Positions 22,447-34,124 of a stretch of 64,000 nt of DNA are shown here, piece after piece. The stretch comes from SZUA-36 sp963749115. GTDB lineage: Bacteria; Pseudomonadota; Gammaproteobacteria; Xanthomonadales; SZUA-36. The notes under the pieces were generated by a model. The model worked only from the letters and a program-made list of their open reading frames with translations. It made no database searches and had not been told where the DNA came from. The stretch is from assembly GCA_963749115.1 (NCBI GenBank), contig CAVVLP010000003.1, forward strand, positions 58,914 to 122,913, read 5' to 3'. A program made the translations under genes and the position numbers. How positions within the stretch are numbered: position 1 is the first letter of the stretch; each line of letters opens with the position of its first letter.

Positions 22447-23025
22447 ATGAAAAAGCTATTTGTATTGGGTATATTGCTGTTTTTTTCCGTAAATGTCGCT
22501 TTCGCAGCGACCGTTGGGTTCGTCATTGAAGAAGATGCAGCCGATTTTCCATTGATTGGCCGCGCGTTTACTCCCGGAATTGTTATCGGAAACCTGTATG
22601 GACTGCCTGATGATGGCACAGGTGTGTTCCCTACTACATTTGAGTTCACTTCTGATGTTTCAGGTGTTGGGGTTACCTCAAATTTAGAATTTTCTCCACT
22701 AGCTACCGGTGGAACTGGATTTGATATTGTAGGTGGCGTTGTGGTTGCCGCAGACGTGCTTATGAATTTTGATGATCCTGTAAACGGAGGAATGCAAATC
22801 AGATTTAATTTTGATAGCATGAATCTCCTGCATTGGAACGGCGGATCTGGTCCGGTAGTGGGTATGGGAAACCAGAACGGCTTTTCAGGCACGCTCTATG
22901 GTGAAGCGGTGCCGACAGCACAAGCATCCTCAATTCCTGCAATGAATAACTGGGGTTTGGCAATTCTGGGTCTTATGCTGGGATTATTCAGTTTCTGGGT
23001 GCTAAAACGACAAAAAATTAATTGA
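22447..23025 (+). CDS. exported protein with IPTL-CTERM-like sorting signal
   Basis: The start at 22447 follows a GGTGGGG purine tract and gives a clean signal peptide ending around AFAA. The body is about 140 residues with no recognised domain. The C-terminus has the tripartite sorting signal: IPAMNNWG motif, a hydrophobic helix (LAILGLMLGLFSFWVL) and a basic end (KRQK). IPTLxxWG-type signals are processed by exosortase H-like enzymes in known genomes; no exosortase lies in this window. Function is unknown, probably a surface protein. Confidence 0.7.
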   Translation: MKKLFVLGILLFFSVNVAFAATVGFVIEEDAADFPLIGRAFTPGIVIGNLYGLPDDGTGVFPTTFEFTSDVSGVGVTSNLEFSPLATGGTGFDIVGGVVVAADVLMNFDDPVNGGMQIRFNFDSMNLLHWNGGSGPVVGMGNQNGFSGTLYGEAVPTAQASSIPAMNNWGLAILGLMLGLFSFWVLKRQKIN

Positions 23026-23052
23026 TCGTAGCTTAATCACTTTGGTTTGAGT

Positions 23053-23086
23053 AAGCCCGCCTGGTTAACTCCCGGCGGGCTTTTTT
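23053..23086. terminator. intrinsic terminator between convergent genes
   Basis: AAGCCCGCC (23053-23061) pairs with GGCGGGCTT (23074-23082), followed by a T tract (through 23086). It serves the IPTL-CTERM gene and possibly rhlE from the other side. Confidence 0.9.
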
Positions 23087-23120
23087 AAGGTCTTTAACTC
23101 AAACCTCGCGCCTGTTCCGC

Positions 23121-24425
<1,305 letters not shown>

Positions 24426-24616
24426 GTTTGATTTTTACTCCGATATCGCCCTGCCCAAACGCCGTGATTCTTTCACTGCATGGGTCGGTCCGGGCTGATT
24501 TTTTATTGATCTCCGCAACCTGCGTTGTGCCGGAAGGGAGTGGTTGGCACAGACCGAAGTGTGCCAAGACGGAGCGCACTATAACAGAAGCAGAGTTATT
24601 AACAAGCGGTGTGATG

Positions 24617-25889
24617 TCAAGCCTTGGTCCGGGCTATCGGTGTTGTATGGACTAGCCCGCGGAAATCACTGCCGGTCGGATTTTGATAGACACGCAGATC
24701 AAACTCAGGAATGACCGCCAGGATATGATCAAAAATATCTGCCTGGATGGTCTCGTAGTTTGCCCAAACCTGGTCTTTACTGAAGACGTAAATCTCAATT
24801 GGCAATCCATATTCCGTTGGCTGTAATTGCCGGACCAGAAAAGTCATCTGCAAATTGATCATGGGATGATTCTGCAGGTAAGCTTCTACGTATGCCCGGA
24901 ACGTACCGACGTTGGTCATGCGTCTGCCATTGGCGAGGCTGGCATTGTCGACCTTTGTTGCTTTGTTGAATGCTTCAAGCTCATGTTTTTTTGTGTCGAT
25001 GTATTCGGAAATGTACTGAATTTTCCCAAACCGGTTAAGCATTTCCTCGTTACAGAACCTGATGCTATTCATGTCGATATTGATCGAACGCTTGATACGC
25101 CGGCCGCCGGAATCCTGCATGCCGCGCCAGTTTTTGAATGACTCGGAGATCAGTGCATAAGTCGGTATCGTTGTAATTGTTTTATCCCAGTTTTGCACCT
25201 TGACCGTCGTTAAAGTAACTTCCATTACATCACCATCCGCACCGTACTTGGGCATTTCAATCCAGTCACCGTTTGAAATCATCCTGTTCGCGGCCAGTTG
25301 GATGCCCGCCACAAAACCAAGAATTGCATCCCGGAATATCAGCATTAATACCGCCGTGAGGGCACCGATCCCACTCAGCAGGAACAATGGTGTTTTGTTC
25401 AGGAGGATTGAAATTACAAAGACGGCTGTCAGAAAGTACAGCACGATTTTTGAGATTTGGATAAAACCCTTGATTGGAACCTCTTTGGATGCCTGGAAAC
25501 TCCTGTAGATTTCCTCGACGGTGTTGAGCAACGAATCCAGCTACCAGCATCAGGATGATGAGCATATAAATTTGAGTGGCGCCCCTGATGACGTCAATGG
25601 TCGTTTCCATGCCTTCAAGCGCAAACGGAGTGAGAACATAAATGACTATCGCGGGGACCAGGTACGTCAAGCGGTTCAGCGCTCCCTGGCGTAGAATCGC
25701 ATCATCCCATTTAAGTTTGGATTTTGAAATAACGTAGCTGATTGAAGACAGGACGTAGCGTTTTGCGACAAAGTGCGCGGTTACACTCAAAATCAAAACG
25801 GCCGTGGCGATCACGCCGCGTGCAAAATAGAACGCGAGGTCTTCACTCACACCATGACCCTGTGACCAAGTCTGTAAAAATTCCAGCAT
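24617..25889 (-). CDS. MscS-family mechanosensitive channel, YbdG-like (one frameshift)
   Basis: The N-terminal half has several membrane helices. After the break, the pore-lining helix and MscS beta domain follow (GALTAVLMLIFRDAILGF, NGDWIEMPKYGADGDV, KVQNWDKTITTIPTYALIS, FKNWRGMQDSGGRRIKRSI). These motifs match the YbdG/MscM miniconductance subgroup, which contributes to osmotic down-shock protection. Joined length of about 425 residues also fits YbdG. The frame breaks near 25530, between LMLVAG and LLNTVEEIYRSF. Confidence 0.85.
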
Positions 25890-26155
25890 AAGACTACAAA
25901 CAACCGTGTCAGGAAAAAATAATTATGGAATTTTAATCCATCACGCCGAGACGGGGTGCACTATAGCAGAGGCGTTCTGATAAAAATGGAACATTTCCCG
26001 GCAATGACCTGAATCGCTGGTTGGCACTTAAGATGATGTAACACTTTGCAACAATCTGTATTGCGCCAATCGGATATGATTCTGCGTTAAGATAATGAAG
26101 TCCCGACCGTTTTTAAGTCGGGTAAGTAAGTCTAAAACAAAATGGGAGAGAAATT

Positions 26156-26554
26156 ATGAGCATGATGTCGGAGTTTAAAGATTTTGCAATGCGTGGAAAT
26201 GTTATTGATATGGCGGTTGGTATCGTTATTGGTGGTGCCTTCGGGAAGATAGTTTCATCGTTTGTAAGTGATGTCCTGATGCCACCAATTGGTATGATGA
26301 TGGGTGGTGTTGACTTCAGTGACCTGGCTGTTGTGCTACAGGAAGCCTCCGGTGATGTTGCAGCAGTGACGCTTAACTACGGTTCTTTCATTCAAACTGT
26401 CGTTGACTTCGTGATCATCGCTTTCGCCATATTCATGGTCATCAAGGCAATGAACAACATGAAGAAAAAGGAAGAAGAGGCACCTGCGGAGCCACCGAAG
26501 CCTTCGGCTGAAGAAGTGTTGTTAACGGAAATACGGGATTCGCTTAGGAAATAG
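26156..26554 (+). CDS. mscL: large-conductance mechanosensitive channel
   Basis: The protein has 132 residues, normal for MscL. It has an N-terminal amphipathic helix (MSEFKDFAMRGNVIDMAVG), TM1 with IVIGGAFGKIVSSFV, a periplasmic loop, TM2 (VVDFVIIAFAIFMVIKAMN) and a charged C-terminal bundle ending EEVLLTEIRDSLRK. The homopentamer opens at near-lytic membrane tension. A GGGAG ribosome site precedes the ATG. A small hairpin (CCCGAC/GTCGGG at about 26102-26122) lies in the leader. Confidence 0.95.
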   Translation: MSMMSEFKDFAMRGNVIDMAVGIVIGGAFGKIVSSFVSDVLMPPIGMMMGGVDFSDLAVVLQEASGDVAAVTLNYGSFIQTVVDFVIIAFAIFMVIKAMNNMKKKEEEAPAEPPKPSAEEVLLTEIRDSLRK

Positions 26555-26590
26555 CGGTCCGTCATTCTGTTAATAATTTTGACTAGAAAT

Positions 26591-26624
26591 AAACCGGCCC
26601 TGGAGCACGCTCCAGGGCCGGTTT
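26591..26624. terminator. intrinsic terminator after mscL
   Basis: A 15-base-pair stem (26591-26605 with 26610-26624) and a CACG loop end in a short T run. The A run at the left arm makes it bidirectional. Confidence 0.88.
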
Positions 26625-26693
26625 TATGTTCAGGATGAAGGTAACAGCGGGAACCGCTGGAGAGGCTGTGCCCGGGCTCATGTGTCAGTGCGA

Positions 26694-27035
26694 TTATGAG
26701 TCCCTGAACTCCAAAGCGTCATCGCAACGTTGTTTCGTAAGGTAGCAGGGGTTCCCGATTTGTTTACGATTATTGATGCTGCATATTTCCTTACCATCTT
26801 TTGTGCGGGTTACCGCCAGCAGTTTTGGTGGTCGAAATGCTTCCAAGTAGTAGATGCAGTGCCTCCAGGTGGATTCTTCAGGCAGGGTAACAACTTCAAT
26901 ATTCTCCTCACCATACCGGCAAATTGCGTAGTCTAAAAATTCCGTTTCACCCCGTTTGTATTCGCAGGCAACAGCAATACCCGTAGCTGCCAACAGCACG
27001 CTTGCTGCCAAGAATCGAAGGGCATTTCTGTTCAT
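26694..27035 (-). CDS. small exported cysteine-rich protein of unknown function
   Basis: Start at 27035 (MNRNALRFLAAS) gives a signal peptide cleaved near VACEY; a longer in-frame start at 27101 would add a non-signal extension. The mature part of about 90 residues has six cysteines (ACEY, AICRY, HCIYYL, EICSI, PCYLT, RCDDA), suggesting disulfides in the periplasm. No family is recognised. It is convergent with mscL and 470 bases upstream on the same strand as nothing obviously coupled. Confidence 0.55.
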   Translation of the reverse strand: MNRNALRFLAASVLLAATGIAVACEYKRGETEFLDYAICRYGEENIEVVTLPEESTWRHCIYYLEAFRPPKLLAVTRTKDGKEICSINNRKQIGNPCYLTKQRCDDALEFRDS

Positions 27036-27184
27036 TTCATTTACTCCGTTTACCGACGCTCTGTTGACCCTGTTACCAGGGCCAACCGGTTTGCGACGCA
27101 AATCTCCTGGAGCGTCATAATCAGTTCAACACATTGGGCCGAAAAGAGGAATGATGTAAGTCAACGAACAGCCGTGTTCTCTAT

Positions 27185-29707
27185 TTAAAGATGATTAAAA
27201 CGTCGTGTGCTTTCAATGTAGTGAGAACGATCGACCGGATACCTAGCTTTAAGGCTTGCCATGCTGAGCCGTCCGGTATCCGGAACAGCAAGCGTTTCCC
27301 GCATGTTTTTCACCAACGGGTCACCGTGGATAAAATCGATATCAACCACAACCATGTAAAGACCACTGCCCAGCCAGATCAGGATTTGTAGTCCTACAAT
27401 CAGCCCGAGCCATTTGTGTAGGTGACGGCTAATAACAGCAGGTTTGAGCACGGAAACGAGTAACTTTTGAAGTGTTGTTGCGAAACGGAACAGACGCAGG
27501 CGATTGGCGTTGCTGACCACGGTGACCGATGAAAACGCCATCGCGGTACCGGCGATAATCGGGTTCAGCAGCATGCCCGTCAACGGGTAAAGCAGACCTG
27601 CCGCGATGGGGATACCCACCGAGTTATAAATGAAAGCGCCAAACAGGTTTTGCCGGATGTTGCGCATTGTTGCGTTGGATATATCGATGGCATCGGCAAC
27701 ACCATGTAAAGACCCGCGCATCAGCGTGATATCGGCACTTTCAATGGCCACATCGGTGCCGGTGCCAATCGCAAAACCCACATGGGCCAGGGCCAGCGCC
27801 GGGGCGTCGTTGATACCGTCACCGACCATACCGACCCGCTCTCCCTGTTTCTGCATTTCGGCGATCTGGTCTTTCTTGTCTTGTGGCAGCACTTCTGCAC
27901 GGACTTGTGTGATGCCAACCTGGTGGGCAACGGCCTCGGCAGTGTGCCGGTTATCACCGGTTATCATGACCACCCTGAGACCATCGGCTTGCAGGCGTTT
28001 GATAGCCTCTACGGATTCCGTTTTGATCGGGTCTGCTACGGCAATTAGGGCGATGAGTTGTCCGTTCGAGGCCAAAAACATGGGTGTCCAGGCATTTTCA
28101 GCCATGCGCTCGCTGCTCGCGAGTGCTTCGGTATCGAGAGCCACGCTGGAATCATCCATCAGCTTTTGGTTACCGAGCAACAGCTGGCAGTTGTCTATTT
28201 GCCCCTTGATGCCCTGGCCGGCAACGGCTTCAAAGGCTTCGACAGCTAACAGATCCAGTTCCTGAAGCTTGGCAGCGTCAAGGAAGGCCTGTGCGAGTGG
28301 GTGTTCAGAACCGGCCTCCAGGCTTGCTGCCAACAGTAAGAGCGCGTTTTGGGTTTGATCACAATAGGCATCAATCTCAACGATTCCGGGTTGGCCGGTG
28401 GTGATGGTGCCGGTTTTATCCAGCACCATGGTGGTTAACTGGCTGGCGGTTTGCAATGCCTCACCGTTACGGATCAGCACCCCGGCTTCTGCAGCTTTGC
28501 CGATACCGACCATGACTGACATCGGTGTGGCCAGGCCGAGCGCGCAGGGGCAGGCAATAATCAGCACTGTCACGGCAGTAACAATGGCATAAACAAACCT
28601 GGGTTCAGGACCGATACTGAACCACACCAGTGCCGCAACTACGGCGATCAACATCACCACAGGCACAAAGACTGCGGCAATAGAATCGGCCAGTTTGCCG
28701 ATGGGCGGTTTGGAATTCTGTGCCTGGCGTACCATCCTGATGATACGTGCCAGTGCCGTGTCAGAACCTACACGGGTGGCGCGGTAAAGGATACTGCCGG
28801 TCTTGTTCAGCGTGCCTGCGGATACTTCATCGCCGTTGGTTTTTGCAACCGGGACTGGTTCACCCGTGAGCATGGATTCATCAATATTGGTCTGGCCCTG
28901 TTCCACGATGCCATCAACCGCAATCTGTTCGCCGGGCCGCACACGCACCAGGTCATCTTTTACAACAGCTCCGATCGGCACATCAATTTCTTCGCCATCA
29001 CGGACGATACGCGCTGTTTTTTGCTGCAAATCCAGCAGGCGGCGGATGGCCTGGGAGGTTCTGCCGCGGGCTTTCTGCTCCAGCGCCTGGCCGAGATTGA
29101 CCATGCCGATGATGATGACGGCGGCTTCAAAGTAAACGTGGCGAGCGATTTCCGGTACCAGCGCCGGAAATAGCACGATGATGGTGGAATATAACCACGC
29201 GGTTCCGGTGCCCAGCGCTATCAGGGTATCCATGGTCGCCGAGCGTGTCTTCAAAGACTTGATAGCACCGCTGAAGAAGTGGCGGCCGGTGTAATACATG
29301 ACACCGGCAGTGACAACAGCGATCAACAACCAGGCTGCATGATTCAGATTCCAACCGGTATCGATTTCAGGCGTGTTCATACCGAATATCATCAGGACAA
29401 AACCAGTGACCAATGCCAGTACCGTTTTGTATATCAGCCTGTTGAAGTTGGCCTGATTGACCCGGTCGGTTTCCTCCAGGGACTGAATCGGGTCAAGCAC
29501 TGCTTCAAAACCTGCACTTGCCACTGCGGCGATCAGCACATCGCTGGTGACTGTGCTGTCAACATTGACCTCACGGCTAGCCAGGTTAACACTCACATCT
29601 TTGACGCCAGGGGTTTCCCGCAAGGCCTTCTCAATTGGCCTTTGACAGGAGGCACAATGCATCCCGTCGATCTTCAGCAGGGTTGAAGTTTTATTTGTCG
29701 TAGTCAC
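27185..29707 (-). CDS. copA: copper-translocating P-type ATPase CopA with C-terminal PepSY-TM-like extension
   Basis: One N-terminal HMA domain carries the copper motif MHCASC. P1B-ATPase motifs follow: TGEPVPV, the membrane metal site CPC (ACPCALGLATP), the phosphorylation site DKTGTIT, HP motif EHPLAQA, and GDGINDAPAL. CopA exports Cu(I) to the periplasm. The ATPase should end near SNANRLRLFRF, but the frame continues about 95 residues with a PepSY-type membrane helix (HLHKWLGLIVGLQ, GSGLYMVVVDIDF) and stops. This could be a real fusion, or two genes joined by an indel. The start is taken as GTG 29707, whose GTGA overlaps the sulfotransferase stop. Confidence 0.88.
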   Translation of the reverse strand: MTTTNKTSTLLKIDGMHCASCQRPIEKALRETPGVKDVSVNLASREVNVDSTVTSDVLIAAVASAGFEAVLDPIQSLEETDRVNQANFNRLIYKTVLALVTGFVLMIFGMNTPEIDTGWNLNHAAWLLIAVVTAGVMYYTGRHFFSGAIKSLKTRSATMDTLIALGTGTAWLYSTIIVLFPALVPEIARHVYFEAAVIIIGMVNLGQALEQKARGRTSQAIRRLLDLQQKTARIVRDGEEIDVPIGAVVKDDLVRVRPGEQIAVDGIVEQGQTNIDESMLTGEPVPVAKTNGDEVSAGTLNKTGSILYRATRVGSDTALARIIRMVRQAQNSKPPIGKLADSIAAVFVPVVMLIAVVAALVWFSIGPEPRFVYAIVTAVTVLIIACPCALGLATPMSVMVGIGKAAEAGVLIRNGEALQTASQLTTMVLDKTGTITTGQPGIVEIDAYCDQTQNALLLLAASLEAGSEHPLAQAFLDAAKLQELDLLAVEAFEAVAGQGIKGQIDNCQLLLGNQKLMDDSSVALDTEALASSERMAENAWTPMFLASNGQLIALIAVADPIKTESVEAIKRLQADGLRVVMITGDNRHTAEAVAHQVGITQVRAEVLPQDKKDQIAEMQKQGERVGMVGDGINDAPALALAHVGFAIGTGTDVAIESADITLMRGSLHGVADAIDISNATMRNIRQNLFGAFIYNSVGIPIAAGLLYPLTGMLLNPIIAGTAMAFSSVTVVSNANRLRLFRFATTLQKLLVSVLKPAVISRHLHKWLGLIVGLQILIWLGSGLYMVVVDIDFIHGDPLVKNMRETLAVPDTGRLSMASLKARYPVDRSHYIESTRRFNHL

Positions 29708-30663
29708 CCATCGATCCAATGGCTCAGGTCGCGGTCAAGCAAACGGGATAAATGCTGGATGTCAGGTCGTAGCGTTTCGCGCAGGGTATCCGCCATTTGC
29801 GGTGTCAGGGGATCCGGCGACCTGGGGACTTTGTTCAGGTTGGTGAGGCGTTTGATCAAGCTCATTTTCTTGGAACCGTCCGGATTGTATTTGCGTGCCC
29901 TTTGTTGCAGCGTGTCGACAATCTTTCCATCACTGGTTGCCGGCACAAAGAGCACTTGCTGCAACCAGCGATAACGATACATCTGGCTCTCGAATCTGCG
30001 TTCAAAATCCGTTTGGCCATCGTAGTCGACCCCAAGAAACTCCAGTAAACGTTTGTACACTCCGAGTGTATCGCTGGCGAAATCTTCGAACACGATGACG
30101 TGTGTTTGCTCACGTCCGGCAAGATTGAATAGGCGTTCGATTTGCGCCCCAAACTTTGCGACCTCGCTGTAATACAGCAATCGCGGATCAAGACTGCGTT
30201 TTGGAATATTTTCACCACGCATACGCGCCGCTTGGAGTCCCCAGGCTGTTGTGAAATCTGCTTCGTCCTCCTGCAGCAGAAATTGCATACGCAGGTGATA
30301 GGACGGCAGCATTTTGAGTGGGTTTCGTATTTGTACGATGAACTTTGCCTTCGGGTTGAAGTGCAGAATGCGTTCAATGACACCCGGGATATAAAGGTAA
30401 GACACCGACCCTTCGCCCAGATACCCGGTGTGACGGTGTGCAGTGCGCAAAACAGCGATCCAGGTAATCCCGCTTGAGTTCGTCTGGCTCGGGGATATGG
30501 TCAGTTTTTGCGAAATAATGGGGTTCCTTCGGCCTCGAAAAACAAATTTGCGGGTTACGCGACAGGTAACGGCTAAGCGCCGTTGTACCGCAACGTGGCG
30601 CACCTACCAGGAAGAAATCGGGAAATCGGTTGGTTCGGATAGGTTCAAAATTTCACCCGGCAC
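29704..30663 (-). CDS. sulfotransferase-family protein (two or more frameshifts near the 5' end)
   Basis: The C-terminal two thirds read continuously, with IVQIRNPLKMLPSYHL (the 3'-phosphate-binding RxxxxxxxS motif) and FEDFASDTLGVYKRLLEFLGV. The 5'-phosphosulfate loop VGAPRCGTTALSRYL and PKEPHYFA appear in another frame upstream (about 30520-30640), so at least two indels separate the pieces. A GTG at 30663 (VPGEILNLSEPTDFP) is the best start. The family transfers sulfate from PAPS to carbohydrates, lipids or small molecules. Its placement between CusA and CopA, with a GTGA overlap to copA, has no obvious metal-related logic. Confidence 0.72.
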
Positions 30664-30987
30664 ATGAGAGTGTGCGATAAATTAAAGATCCCTTTGTGAA
30701 CTAGATCTGAAAAATCTCATATCGAGTTTTCAATCCTCCCAGGCCCCGTACCCTTTATGACGGGTAACAGTGGGTTATGATAGCAAACCCCGCATAATCC
30801 TGACATAACGGATCCGGGGCCACCTTCAATCAGTGGTCTGGGACTTGTATTGTCCATTGAATGATAATGTGTTCCTAACACCCAACATTGAGTAAACCAA
30901 GCACCAAAAAATGTACATGACCCCGATGGAACGTTTTCTGTTTCCACCGGGAATGCCACGCGGTCAACATTCATTTTTCACTCTGCC
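30664..30987. other. intergenic region between cusA and the sulfotransferase gene
   Basis: These 324 bases contain a weak 85-codon minus-strand frame (30717-30974) that lacks a clear ribosome site and family resemblance. No other element is apparent. A promoter for the sulfotransferase-copA unit may lie here. Confidence 0.4.
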
Positions 30988-33900
30988 TCACTTTTCGCCT
31001 CTTTCAAGACCATGTCTTTGCCACAACAGGAAAATGGCAGGAATAACCGCCAGGGTCAGGATGGTTGCGCTGACCATGCCACCCACCATGGGAGCAGCGA
31101 TACGGCGCATGACCTCGGAGCCGGTGCCGCCACCCAGCATGATCGGCAGCAGGCCGGCGATGATGGCGGCGACCGTCATCATGATGGGCCGCACTCTCAT
31201 CAGGGCGCCGTCATGGACGGCACTCTCCAGGTCTGCGCGTTGCATGTTTCTGCCAGCCTGCTTTGCGGATAACCGGTGGCTTGCCATTGCCTGCTTGAGA
31301 TAAACCAGCATGACCACGCCGATCTCCACTGCCACACCTGCCAGTGCGATAAAGCCGACGCCGACGGCAACCGACAGGTTGTAATCCAACAGGTAAAGCA
31401 GCCACAGGCCACCGGTCAGTGCCATTGGCAAGGTGCCGAGGATGATCAGCACTTCGACCAGGTTTCTGAAATTGAGGAACAACAACAGCATGATGGTGAT
31501 GATCGTGATGGGAATCACGATGGCCAAATGCTCCTTGGCACGTTCCATGTACTCGTATTGCCCGGACCAGGTGATCGAGTAGCCTGCTGGCAAATCAACC
31601 TGGTCAGCGACCGCTTTGCGGGCAGCGTCCACATAGGTACCCAGGTCCACACCGGCGATATCAACATAAATCCAGCCATTCAGACGCGCGTTCTCACTCT
31701 TGATCATCGGCGGCCCATCCTCGACACGCAGGTCGGCAACGGCCTGCAGGGTAATGTGCTGACCTGCAGGGGTGACGATGGGTAATAGTTTGAGTTGTTC
31801 CAGCGAGTCACGCATATAACGCGGGTAGCGTATGTTGACCGGGTAACGCTCAAGACCTTCAACGGTTTCGGTGACATTCATACCGCCGATGGCGGTTTTT
31901 ACCACGTCCTGTACATCGTCTATGTTGAGCCCGTAACGGGATGCCTCCTCGCGGTTGATATCGACGGTGACGTAACGTCCGCCGGCAACCCGTTCAGCAT
32001 AGGCCGAGGTGGTTCCGGGGACACCCAGCAGCACCTGTTCGATATCCTTGCCAATGCTTTCAATCACAGCGAGGTCGGCACCTCCAATCTTGATACCCAC
32101 CGGGGTCTTGATTCCCGTGGCCAGCATGTCAATTCGGGTTTTGATCGGCCATACCCAGGCGTTGGTAACACCGGGAAGTTTTAATCTTTGATTCAATTCT
32201 TCCTTGATACTGTCGATGGTTACACCTGCCCGCCATTCCGCTTCGGGTTTGAGCTGAATAACGGATTCGATCATCGTCAATGGAGCAGGGTCGGTCGCTG
32301 TCTCGGCCCGCCCGATCTTGCCGAATACAGTCTTGACCTCCGGTACCGATTTGATCAGTTTGTCGGTCTGCTGCAACAGTTGCTGCGCCTTACCGATGGA
32401 TATGCCCGGGAAGGTTGTCGGCATATACATGATGTCGCCTTCATTCAGGTCGGGCATAAATTCCGAACCCAGCTTGGTGGCCGGCCACATACCCACGACC
32501 ACCAGCACGGCCGAGGCGATCAGCACCAGCACCGGGCGGTGGGTGACGGCATTGATCAGTGGCCGGTAAAGCCAGATCATCAGGCGGTTGAGCGGGTTTT
32601 TGTGTTCCGGTGTAAGCTTGCCGCGAATGAAATAACCCATCAGAACCGGCACCAGGGTAATGGACAAAATGGCTGCACCCGCCATGGAATAGGTCTTGGT
32701 GAATGCCAACGGGGCAAACATCCTGCCTTCCTGAGCCTGTAACGTGAATACCGGCAAAAAGCTCAGGGTGATAATCAACAGGGAAAAGAACAGCGGTGGC
32801 CCAACCTCGGTAGCGGCCTCGGCAATCACATCCCAGTGCTTTTTTGGGTCATAGTCGGCCTGTTCCATTTTCTTGTGAACGGTCTCGATCATGACGATCG
32901 CGGCATCGACCATGGCGCCGATGGCAATGGCGATACCGCCAAGCGACATGATATTGGCGTTCAGACCCTGGAAGCGCATGACCAGGAAGGCGAAAATAAT
33001 GCCCACCGGTAATGAAATGATCACGACCAGTGAAGAACGGAAGTGAAACAGGAACAGGATACAAACCAGCACAACGACCAGGAACTCCTCGACCAGTTTT
33101 GTCTTGAGTGTGTCGACGGATCGATCGATCAGGGCAGAGCGGTTATAGGTTTCAACCACCTCCACACCTTCGGGCAGGCTGTCCTGCAGTTCAGCCAGCC
33201 TGTTTTTGACCCTGGATATCGTGGTCCGGGCATTTTCACCATAGCGCATAACGACGACAGCACCGACCACCTCACCTTCGCCATTCAATTCGGCAATACC
33301 GCGTCTGAGTTGTGGGCCCATACGGATATCGGCGACATCCTGCAGTCTCACGGGGGTGCCTTTATCGTTCATACCGAGGGGTATTTTTTGCAGATCAGCT
33401 ATGGAAGTCAGGTATCCGGTTGCACGCACCATGTACTCGGCTTCCCCCATTTCAATCACTGAGCCACCGACTTCCTGGTTGCCCCGTTTGATGGCACTGC
33501 GTACCTGTGCCAAAGACAAGTTGTAGGCCTGCAATGCATCCGGGTTGATCACCACCTGGTATTGTTGAACCATGCCGCCAATGGTGGCGACCTCGGAGAC
33601 CCCCGGTACGGTTTGCAGTTCAAATTTCAGAAACCAGTCCTGAATGGCGCGTAATTGGGAGAGGTCCTTGCTGCCTGTACGGTCAACCAGTGCGTATTCG
33701 TATACCCAGCCGACACCGGTTGCATCCGGACCCAGACGCCGGTCTGGCATCCGGGTGGCAGGTCACCGGATACCTGGTTCAGGTACTCCAGTACCCTGGA
33801 GCGGGCCCAGTAGAGATCGGTACCGTCCTCAAAAATGATGTAAACAAAAGAGTCGCCAAAAAATGAGTAACCCCGCACCGTGGTGGCACCGGGTACCGCC

Positions 33901-34124
33901 AGCATGGCCGTGGTTAATGGATAGGTGACCTGGTCCTCTACCACCTGGGGCGCCTGGCCCGGGTAGTTGGTCTTGATGATCACCTGTACATCCGACAGAT
34001 CGGGCAGGGCATCAATGGGTGTGGTGATGAATGGCCTGTATACCGGCGAGCGACCATGATGCCGGTCATCAGCAGTACCAGGACGCGATTGTTTAGCGAC
34101 CAGCGGATAATGGCCGTGATCATG
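30988..34124 (-). CDS. cusA: CusA/CzcA-type heavy-metal RND efflux permease (two frameshifts near the N-terminus)
   Basis: The ATG at 34124 overlaps the cusB stop (ATGA). The N-terminus is MITAIIRWSLNNRVLVLLM. Heavy-metal RND features include PDLSDVQVIIKTNYPGQAPQVVEDQVTYPL, GDSFVYIIFEDGTDLYWARSRV, the TM4 proton-relay segment GAMVDAAIVMIETVHKKME and the conserved METIVIL-like second half (FNYNLSVAVGVGFIALAGVAVEIGVVML-type). The protein is about 1045 residues, the normal size, and pumps Cu(I)/Ag(I) across both membranes with CusB and CusC. Frame breaks fall near 34050 and 33750; from 33750 to the end the frame is uninterrupted. Confidence 0.9.

Noticed and set aside
30717..30974. 85-codon minus-strand frame right behind cusA
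   Set aside because: Weak ribosome site, no signal peptide or domain; coding cannot be supported.
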